From CAVWDI01 sp963753725 (GTDB taxonomy: Bacteria > Chloroflexota > Anaerolineae > Anaerolineales > UBA4823), in the NCBI GenBank assembly GCA_963753725.1, contig CAVWDI010000002.1:29237-93236 (forward strand): a stretch of DNA of 64,000 bases, read 5' to 3'. Shown here in pieces: positions 56,849-64,000 of the stretch (within the stretch, counting starts at the first letter, position 1; every line of letters begins with the position of its first letter). Made by a program: the position numbers and the translations under genes. Below the pieces are notes generated by a model. That model was not told the origin of the DNA, made no database searches, and saw only the letters and a list, made by a program, of their open reading frames with translations.

Positions 56849-59164
56849 CTAGATGTACTTGACGTGTACCTGCTCGATGGTGCCGTTGAATTTGAAGGGC
56901 GCCTTCGCGCGGTAGTCGAGCGAAACCGGCGAACCCAACGCCTGGCCAATATCGAGGCAGTCATTGGCGGTGAAGGCAATCTGTGCACTGACCGGCACCA
57001 CCCCTTCGGCAAGTAACTTACCGTTGGCCTTCAGGGTCACCTTCAAGGGGCCGGAAGCCTTCTGTTCGACGTTAGTCGTTTCGACTTCGATCTTGACCTT
57101 GCCCGCGGGCAGCTTCTCCGTGGCGCGGATCTTGGTGCGCTGGATGATGAACAGGTTGTACTCATAGCACAGGATGCCGTCCTCCACGAAACAGGTCAGT
57201 CCGCCTGAGTGCGCGCCCAACTTGTAGAGCACGCCGTTGGCCTCGGCCGGGATCTCGGCGTCGATGGTGACCCGGCTGCTCCGGTTGCCCAACGCTGGTG
57301 CCGCTAACTCCGGCATGCGCACGAAGTCGCCGGGGAAGACCCATTCGGTTTCGGACGGCTGAATGCGCAGTTCGGGATGAAGGATCGGGACGAACAGACC
57401 GCCACCGATGGGCAGGGCGTTATTCTTGGTCGCCTCGATCAGGAAGATCTCCTTCATTTGAGCGAGTTTTTCCGGCATCTGTGCAGCCAGGTCGTTGGCC
57501 TGGGACCAGTCCTCTTCGAGGTTGTAGAGCTCCCAGGTATCCTTGTCCGGAGTCCAGGTCAGAATGCTTGGATCGAAGCCCTGGGCCCAGGGAAGACGCG
57601 GGCCGAGGGCCGAGGCTATCCAGCCGTCGTGGTAGATGGAACGGCTGCCCATGACCTCGAAGTACTGGGTCAGCAACTGCCCCTTGGCCTGCGGGTCATC
57701 GAACGTGTAGGCCATACTGACACCATCGATCGGGTCTTGTGTAATGCCATTAACCTCACGCGGTGGGGTGATGTCCAGGATCTCGTAGATCGTGGGGACG
57801 ATATCGTTGCAGTGATGGAACTGCGGCCGGGGGGGGGCATCGGCCTTGATCTTCGCCGGCCAGCGCACTGCCATAGGATTGCGCGTGCCGCCGAAGTGGG
57901 AGGCCAGCAGTTTGATGCCCTGGTAGGGTGTGCTGCCCGCCCAGGCCCAGGCGCCGTGGTACATATTGTCGGTCAGGGGCGAGCCGAGTACGTCCAATCC
58001 GCCGAGGGCATCAAGTGCATTGATGTGCTGTGCGATCGTGGAAGGGATGCCGTTATGGGCCAGCAGTTCGCTGATGGTGCCGCTCTGCCCCTCCCCCGAC
58101 GAGCCGTTGTCACCCCAGATGTAGAAGATCAGGGTGTTGTCACCGTAACCGAGTCTTTCGATCTCGTCGATCAGTCGCCCAGCTTGCGCGTCCGCGTGTT
58201 CGGCAAAACCGGCACACACTTCCATCAGGCGGCGCTGGAAGGGCTTCTCGTCTTCGGGTATGCTGTCCCAGGAGGGCATTTTTTCATGCCGCGGGGTCAG
58301 TTGGGCATCTTCTGGGATCCAGCCTTGCTCCTTGGCGCGTTTGAAAACGCGCTCGCGGTAGGCATCCCAGCCATCATCGAACTTGCCCTTGTATTTATCG
58401 GCCCACTCCTTGTGTACTTGATGCGGCCCGTGGATGGCCCCGGTGGCCCAATACATGTAGAAGGGCTTGTTTGGTTTAATGGCCTTGTGGGTGCGCAACC
58501 AATGGATGGCATCATCGGCCAGGTCTTCGCTCAGGTGATAGCCTTCCTCCGGCGTTTTGGGCGGCAGGACGCTGGTGGTGTTGCGCACCAGGTTCGGCTC
58601 GTATTGGGAGGCCTCACCGCCCAGGAAGCCGTAGAAATACTCGAAACCCAGGTTGGTCGGCCAATTCTCGAACGGCCCGGCTATGGTAGTCTCATTAGCG
58701 GGGGTGTTATGCCACTTGCCAAAAGCGCCCGTGGAATAGCCGTAGTCCTTCAACACTTCGGCCTGCAGCGCGCTGCTGCGCGGAATCATCCCGGAATAGC
58801 CATCCCAGTCATTGGCTAATTCTGGGACCTGGCCGTTGCCGACGCGATGATGATTGCGGCCGGTCAGCAGTGAGGCGCGCGTGGGCGAGCACATGGCCGT
58901 GGTGTGAAAGCGGTTGTAGCCAAGCCCGCCAGTGTATACGCGCTCCAGGGTCGGCGTATGGACTTCGCCGCCCAGGACATCAGGCATGCCAGGGCCGGCA
59001 TCATCGATCAGTACGATCAGGATGTTCGGTGCATCCTCCGGCAAACGCATCTCATCCGGCAGCGGGCTGTAGATCGATTCCTGCATGGTACGCCCGGCAG
59101 TACTGCCCGAGGGCTTGGCCGGGAAGGGCTAAGATTGCCCGCCTGTAATTGTTTTTTTGCTCAT
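56849..59164 (-). CDS. Type I (formylglycine) arylsulfatase, with an in-frame TAG at codon 12
   Basis: The body (59086-56849, 745 residues) is an alkaline-phosphatase-fold sulfatase. NILIVLIDDAGPG supplies metal ligands, and CSPTRASLLTGR has the CxPxR cysteine (residue 66 of the body) that becomes formylglycine. The ATG with a proper Shine-Dalgarno (AAGGAGACTAAAA) is at 59164 and reads MSKKTITGGQS, then TAG (59131-59129), then PFPAKPSGSTAGRTMQES in the same frame. Family members usually read LPFP there, so TTG to TAG is the likely change. A restart at ATG 59086 would restore the enzyme but lacks a good ribosome site. No maturase is in the window. It removes sulfate from an unknown organic ester. 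Confidence 0.85.
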
Positions 59165-59288
59165 TTTTAGTCTCCTTATAAGTAATCAAAGTTTGCGTCT
59201 TACACTTTCCGGCGGGGGCGGCGTCCATGTCGAAGTAGACCGCGTCGCGATGTTCACCTGAGATCGTCCGCCGGTCTGACGGTCCCCA

Positions 59289-60650
59289 TCAGACCCGCTG
59301 CCATTTGGGTGGGTCCCAGCGTCCCACGGTGGCTGCCTGCTTCGGCCCATACATACGCAGGATCGGGATACAGCCCCCGGACTGCGGCGTGGGCAGCCAG
59401 TTGCTCTCCTTATCCTGGCCCGGCGACTCGCGCTGGATGTAAAGCGTCAGGGAGCCATCCTCGTTGAAGGCCAACTCGTCACGGTCACCGATGGCGAATC
59501 GGTCTATCGGGTTCGCGACCTGGAACATCTGGCTGTCATACATGGTCAGCGACCAGAATCCATTGACTGGGGGCAGCTCGCCCTGGGGGAAGTGGAGCAT
59601 ATAGTTGTTGGCGCTGTCGAGCGGCTGGCCCGTGTCGTCGACGAGCCCGACCGGATAGAGGGCATCCTCGGGGAAATTCGCCCCGATCGCCCACCATGCA
59701 ACGGTCGCACGTACCAGGTAGGCCATCCCCCAGTTACCGAGTGGCTGGAGATCAAAGCGCCACCCGTTGCGGATGCGGCCAGCCTTCGTCCAGAAGTCGT
59801 CGATCCGCTTCTGTCCGAGCTGGACCGCTTGGGTAAGGACTTGGCGACTCTGGGACGGCAGCGCATCGAAATCGATTGGCTGCGACGTCTTGAGCCCCAG
59901 GCGGGCCATGCGATGCAGCATCGGGTAGTCGAAATTATGCGGTGGATTAGCCTGCCAGAGCTCGCCAAACAGGTTCCAGAAGGTGGGTGCGTCCATGGCG
60001 CGCACTTGCTGGGCGGGAGGGATATTCATGACGATGTTCGGGTCGACCGTGCCTGCGGGAGGCGTGTACGGTTGGCCCCAGCGGCTGAGCGGTAGGGCCT
60101 GCAATTGGTCCTGGAATGCGTTGACCTCGGGAACCGTCTCGCGGCTCGCCCTCGTGCGGCCTGGCAACCAGCCAAAGGAGGTAGGCGATTGGATTTTCTC
60201 GACTCCCTCCGGTAGCGTTCCACGCCAGTCCGGTCCAACGAGTGCGAAGGTGAACGCTCCCGGCCCTGTGGTGCGCGTCCCGGGTGAAGCGAACACATCC
60301 GTCCAGGCATCGAGTATGGGCATCAGGTAGTAGCGCCCCGTGGACTCGGGCAGGCTGATCACAAGAGGCTCATCCGACACGTCGTACCAAAGGAAGGAGT
60401 AGAGCGTGTCAAAGTTCGGGCCGACGACTTCCCGAACGGAGGCGTCCGGGAAGTTGCGCAGATGATAGAACTGGTTCATCGGTCCGCGCATCTGCTTGCC
60501 GTCGGAAACATCCTGGTTGGTGAGCACCCGACGGTGAACTTCCATCTGGACGATTGCCGAAGCGTAGACGTACGCCTCGATCGCGATTTTCGTGGCTTCT
60601 TCATCCGTCAAGGGATATGCATTGGATGAAATCTTGTCTTGTGAACTCAT
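59289..60650 (-). CDS. DUF1254/DUF1214 protein, paralogue B
   Basis: 453 residues, intact. It is very close to paralogue F along its whole length, at both protein and DNA level, so a recent duplication or gene conversion is likely. DUF1254: KIAIEAYVYASAIVQMEVHR, VVGPNFDTLYSFLWYDVSDE, LPESTGRYYLMPILDAWTDV. DUF1214: NNYMLHFPQGELPPVNGFWS, LTMYD, NEDGSLTLYIQRESPG, NWLPTPQSGG. The start at 60650 is 11 bases from GGAGACAAAG. No signal peptide. Function unknown. Confidence 0.9.
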   Translation of the reverse strand: MSSQDKISSNAYPLTDEEATKIAIEAYVYASAIVQMEVHRRVLTNQDVSDGKQMRGPMNQFYHLRNFPDASVREVVGPNFDTLYSFLWYDVSDEPLVISLPESTGRYYLMPILDAWTDVFASPGTRTTGPGAFTFALVGPDWRGTLPEGVEKIQSPTSFGWLPGRTRASRETVPEVNAFQDQLQALPLSRWGQPYTPPAGTVDPNIVMNIPPAQQVRAMDAPTFWNLFGELWQANPPHNFDYPMLHRMARLGLKTSQPIDFDALPSQSRQVLTQAVQLGQKRIDDFWTKAGRIRNGWRFDLQPLGNWGMAYLVRATVAWWAIGANFPEDALYPVGLVDDTGQPLDSANNYMLHFPQGELPPVNGFWSLTMYDSQMFQVANPIDRFAIGDRDELAFNEDGSLTLYIQRESPGQDKESNWLPTPQSGGCIPILRMYGPKQAATVGRWDPPKWQRV

Positions 60651-60678
60651 GGTATCTTTGTCTCCTTTAGAAAGTTAT

Positions 60679-62071
60679 CTATACTTGTACCGGTCGCGGC
60701 ATGGGGTATGTCCCATCGATCAGTTTCGCTTTGGGGCCATAGAAGCGAGCTACTAGGCGAAAATCTCCTTCAGGGGAAGGCAGCCAATTCTTGGCCTGGT
60801 TGGGGTCAGTTGGCCGTTCGCGCTGCAGGTAGAAGGTCAGTATGCCCTGGACGTCTACATAAAAATCGCCGCGCTCATACATAAAGCTGTTGACGGTGTA
60901 GCGCTCAATTTCATTATGGACAAAGTAACCCTCTTTATCGTAAATGGGGATAGACCAGAACTCGGTGCAGGGCGGCAGATTATTGGTATTAAAGGTTAAG
61001 GTGTAGCGCTGACCACCATTGAGTTGTTGGCCATCCACGTCTACAAAGCAAAACCCTGCAATATGTGATTTAGCTTCCGGTCCTGCCCAACCGGCATCCG
61101 CGATCGCGGCACGCGGTCAGGTAATCGGTACCAAAATTGCCCATATCTTTGGTTGCCATCCAGCCGTTCATGGGGATCATCCCTTCCCGGACCGCGGTCT
61201 TAACCGTTTGTTTCCCGGCTTCAAATCCCGCTTCTAGCGCTTCTTTAGTGCTCTTATCCAGCACTGTTGGATCAAATAGCGTGCCTTCCTGCAATCCAAT
61301 TTTCGCCAATCTTGCCAGCGTTTCAACCTCTTTCAGCGAGTCCGTACGCCTGGTCATGGTTGGATCGTTGAGCGCCAGGCTCAGGAGTTGGAAATAGTCC
61401 ATGGCGGTCTGAACTTCAACCATGGCCTGGACCAGTTGCAGCATACGGGGAAAAACGGCATAATTGCCCTTTAATTTGGGCCTCTGGGAGGGGTGCACAG
61501 TTTGATGACCATTTTCCAGCCATTGGTTGAGCGGTGTAGCGATCATCTGGTCCAGGTAACGTTTCACAGCCTGCACTTCATCGTCAGCATAGCTTTTCAG
61601 GGCAACCCGGACGATCATAAAGCCGGCTGATGATGGCGCGTTGATGATATTGCTGCCGGCAAACTCGGCTGGAATTTGTCCCGACCAGTCTGGTCCAACC
61701 AGAATATATTTCTGGGCTTCTTGGCCGGTAAACTGATTACCCGCATAAAAGAAATAATCGCCGTACTGGTCCATGGCCTGAAATGAGAAATAGCGATCGC
61801 TAATTTCCGGGAGTTCAACGATGAGCGGCTCCTCAAACAGATCGAAGAAGCCCGCGCCATATAATGTTGTGGCGTTCGGGGTAACCACTGCCCGGTCATC
61901 CGGTCCGGATGGTTTGGCACTAAAAGCCAGGCAGTTGACTCCGGCATATACCGGCGCAGCCTCTAATTGAGTGAAAGTGAAACGGGTTTCATAAAACACA
62001 GCCTGCTGCAAGCCGTAAATGTAGGCTTCTTCTGCGATTTGTTGTGCTTCTTGGGGGGTGATGTCATTCAT
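60679..62071 (-). CDS. DUF1254/DUF1214 protein, paralogue A, frameshifted
   Basis: Corrected length 463 residues from 62071; first gene of the array. DUF1254: IAEEAYIYGLQQAVFYETRF, AVVTPNATTLYGAGFFDLFE, ISDRYFSFQAMDQYGDYFFY. DUF1214: GGQRYTLTFNTNNLPPCTEF, NEIERYTVNSFMYERGDFYV and NWLPSPEGDFRLVARFYGPK. One extra base near 61114 breaks it after FGTDYLT; corrected, it continues RAAIADAGWAGPEAKSHIAG. The span is 3n+1. Paralogue D is its nearest relative. A GAGG site precedes the ATG. Confidence 0.87.
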
Positions 62072-62139
62072 TTTTGATCCTCATTTCTTTATCTGGATTG
62101 ACGGTCGTGGGACTATATTCTAATTTATTTCCTTGTTGG

Positions 62140-62166
62140 ATTATATTGTAATTTAATTTGTCTAAA
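62140..62166 (-). promoter_or_regulatory. Possible promoter of the DUF1254/sulfatase array
   Basis: On the minus strand TATAAT (62145-62140) lies about 70 bases before the first start codon. A poor -35 (TTTAGA, 62166-62161) is 15 bases further. Spacing is short, so this is tentative. No operator-like repeat was seen beside it. Confidence 0.35.
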
Positions 62167-62383
62167 TTTATAGACCTAAGAGAATTCGAACTACCAATTT
62201 CTACAAGGTTAAGATATCAATTTCCAATTCCTTTTTCTTTTTCACGATTTTTGAATAGCATAGATGATAGAAGCCGTTCTAGATTATTAATGGGAAGGCT
62301 TTTTGAAACTAGTACCCCTACGGGGATTTAAAAACTAACCTGGTGATTCTGAAGGAAATAAATTTGATGGCTAGAAACCGGAC

Positions 62384-62675
62384 TTCGAACCAAAATCAGT
62401 TGATTTTCAATCGATTGAATAAATTTTGATCCCCAATTGATTCAGCTTATCCATTTATTCGAAGGGAAGAGAAGCCAAAAACTGCTCTACATGCATGTCA
62501 AGCGGCTCTTTTGAAACGGATGACCCCTAGCGGATCGCGCAAGCATTACCCTTCAGGTATTGAAATCACGAACCACCTCTTCCCCAGAATCAGGGGAAAT
62601 AAGTCACTTCAGGAACACTTTTCAATATAATTTCGGCTTCTAAGAAACGTCAAGTATCGCTGGCGTTACCTATTC
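62384..62675 (-). repeat. Promoter-bearing dispersed repeat, copy 4, with nonsense-riddled ORF
   Basis: TTGACG (62653-62648), 18 bases, TATATT (62629-62624), then AAAAGTGTTCCTGAAGTGAC and a TTCCCC/GGGGAA hairpin. The downstream frame reads IR-stop-GSSVSKEPLDMHVEQFL, then ASLPFE-stop-MDKLNQLGIKIYSID-stop. TAG, TAA and TGA fall at positions that are Y, N and W in sister copies, without any frameshift. The rest of 62072-62383 holds the array promoter and nothing else seen. Confidence 0.65.
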
Positions 62676-62710
62676 CGAAATGGCTCTCAACTGAATTCTA
62701 ACTACCAAGA

Positions 62711-63184
62711 TCACCTGCCGCTATGAAGCGCAGCGGAATAATGGAATCGACTCATGCTATCCTGTGTAGGCCACTTCCATGCATACCAAACAACCAATGC
62801 AGTAAACACAAGGTATACAATTCCCCAAATTATCTCATAAGCGACAATTTGGAATACGAAAAGAGATAGGCTCAAAAAAATGAGATCAAACGCAACAAAG
62901 AAAATGCCTATGCTGCGGTTTGCCCAGCGGTTCGCTTTATCCTTCAACGTCAGGGACAGGAAACTCATAAAAATCGGAACCACAAATATTATTGACATTA
63001 CCACCAATAATTCATTGGTTACTGGTACATCTGTGACTCCCGTAATCATTTCCTCTAGCATCCCCGGCGCCATAAATCGCACCACATCCCCCTGTAAACC
63101 ACTTAACATTCGAGCTGCCCATAATGCTGAAAGGATTATCCTCACATCTACCATAATTCTTGTGGGTGTTTTGTTTATATTCAT
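62711..63184 (-). CDS. Small membrane protein, DUF6326-like
   Basis: 157 residues with four helices (VRIILSALWAARMLSGLQG, LLVVMSIIFVVPIFMSFLSL, GIFFVAFDLIFLSLSLFVF, IIWGIVYLVFTALVVWYAW). The layout fits the DUF6326 group, of unknown function. AAAGGAG precedes the ATG at 63184. The name is from general resemblance, not a search. It is not part of the DUF1254 array, being 640 bases upstream of it. Confidence 0.7.
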   Translation of the reverse strand: MNINKTPTRIMVDVRIILSALWAARMLSGLQGDVVRFMAPGMLEEMITGVTDVPVTNELLVVMSIIFVVPIFMSFLSLTLKDKANRWANRSIGIFFVAFDLIFLSLSLFVFQIVAYEIIWGIVYLVFTALVVWYAWKWPTQDSMSRFHYSAALHSGR

Positions 63185-63284
63185 TTTTTATCTCCTTTTC
63201 TTTGAACAATATGGCTGATTAATTTTGGATATTATTAATTGTGATGTTATGGATTTTTAGCAATGGTTTGTCCCTTTCCCATTT

Positions 63285-63537
63285 AACAAAATGGTTGTTT
63301 AATCTCAGCTTTGCCCGCGTCCAACTGCGCGATGACTGCAAGCTGCACAGCTTCGCTCTGGGGTTCGATCTGCATGACTGCCGGGGCAGACTGTTGGGTG
63401 TTGGCGATGGAGGCGCCCAATTCATCGCTAGCGACGGAAGGCGGCGCTAGGATTCGGGGACCAATCTGCCAGGCAGTGTCCTGGGTGTTGTTGTCAGTTG
63501 ATGGGTCTTGGTTTGTGATTGTTTGATTCTGGCTTTA
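63285..63537 (-). pseudogene. Unidentified coding-like fragment
   Basis: After a TAA near 63538 a frame stays open to a TGC TAA near 63285 and reads like protein (SDELGASIANTQQSAPAVMQ, then EAVQLAVIAQLDAGKAEIKQ). There is no start codon or ribosome site, so it is probably a remnant. I cannot name the family. Confidence 0.35.
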
Positions 63538-63740
63538 CATCTCACATATAAACTGGATTGGGAATAAGGTGGGATTTAGTGTGGTGATAGAGTCAGCCGT
63601 TCCAATTACTGCAATCTATTTTTCGGAGCGGATTATACTATGGCGAGTTATTTTACCCTTGTTTGGATCTTAGAGGGTTCCAACGTGCAAACCATTGCTT
63701 AAGTATAAAAAATCTTCTCAAATGTCAACTAGACTTCGAA

Positions 63741-63990
63741 TTTTAACCCCCTAATGGGGGCCACTAACTACCGGTTTTAGTGTGTTCGTTTCCATTTCAA
63801 GCCTTAAATCATCTAATTTTCCCCTGTTTTCGAAGCGCAACATAGATAAATATTTATCGACGGAGGAGTTGAGCGTTACTTCCGAAACGGATGACCCGTA
63901 GCGGATAGCGCTAGCATTCCGAACCCGCTCTTCCCCATGATTTTTAATGGAATTTTCACCAATGGGGGTATTGAATTAACACGGAATTTA
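63741..63990 (-). repeat. Dispersed repeat family, copy 5, best-preserved ORF
   Basis: On the minus strand one open frame runs about 80 codons, from near 63985 to a stop near 63752: TPIGENSIKNHGEERVRNAS, AIRYGSSVSEVTLNSSVDKY, LSMLRFENRGKLDDLRLEME, TNTLKPVVSGPH. It matches fragments at 46.0-46.6, 47.6 and 62.5 kb. Any promoter lies outside the window. A CCCCC/GGGGG hairpin follows at 63748-63763. No known family comes to mind. Confidence 0.6.
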
Positions 63991-64000
63991 CCTGTTCTGA

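Noticed and set aside
57377..58819. 480-residue plus-strand ORF opposite the sulfatase
   Set aside because: It is a GC-rich shadow of the sulfatase frame, with no start signal or motif of its own.
42632..59131. Recoding of TAG (pyrrolysine or a variant code) to explain in-frame stops, given nearby corrinoid methyltransferase genes
   Set aside because: TAG is used as an ordinary terminator by several intact genes here (for example at 17684, 22475 and 29628). The interrupted genes are not methylamine methyltransferases, and TAA and TGA also occur as in-frame stops.
1..64000. CRISPR array
   Set aside because: No regularly spaced short direct repeats were seen. The repeats found are dispersed, larger and of a different kind.

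Overview
The window reads as chromosomal DNA of an anaerobic-leaning bacterium, most likely a Chloroflexota (Anaerolineae-type) lineage. That placement is inference. It rests on the mix of a methyl-THF/corrinoid methyltransferase pair, a DUF2089 plus SHOCT-like gene set, several LysM/M23 lipoproteins, ECF sigma factors with zf-HC2 anti-sigma genes, and an F420-type LLM oxidoreductase. No rRNA, tRNA or CRISPR array was recognised.

Layout. 1-8006: one-carbon and housekeeping genes (methyl-THF methyltransferase, corrinoid protein, aminotransferase, dCTP deaminase, CapA-like protein, M23 lipoprotein, and a frameshifted bifunctional ftcD). 8250-13494: two tandem, heavily broken copies of a secreted CLCA-like metalloprotease/VWA gene, each followed by the same hairpin. 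14420-20972: four tandem LysM-M23 cell-wall hydrolase paralogues in one operon. 21344-27410: a DUF2089/SHOCT-like trio behind a clear sigma-70 promoter, a large membrane/phospholipase-D-like protein, and an MFS exporter. 27440-35393: redox and envelope genes, two sigma/anti-sigma pairs, an ABC-2 exporter and a PadR regulator. 35394-47286: a patchwork of membrane proteins, a pentaheme cytochrome lipoprotein, an LLM oxidoreductase, a truncated IS transposase, a gene with three in-frame stops, a cyclopropane-synthase-like methyltransferase, a pentapeptide-repeat protein, and copies of an unusual dispersed repeat.

47873-62071 is the most striking part. It is one minus-strand array holding six DUF1254/DUF1214 paralogues, a type I sulfatase, a BASS-family transporter, a CPA2 cation/proton antiporter and a small membrane protein, with repeated hairpins between some genes. 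I propose a dedicated uptake and processing system for a sulfated amphipathic organic anion. The substrate is unknown.

A second theme is lesions. About a dozen genes are interrupted, mostly by single-base indels in short homopolymers. In-frame nonsense codons occur in the DUF333 gene, in the sulfatase leader and in one repeat copy. The indels may be assembly errors; the nonsense codons are harder to explain that way. A third theme is a dispersed minus-strand element with a conserved promoter (TTGACG, 17-18 bp, TATATT or TACTAT) leading into a small, mostly degraded ORF. Traces of it lie near 35.8, 46.0-46.6, 47.6-47.8, 62.4-62.7 and 63.7-64.0 kb.
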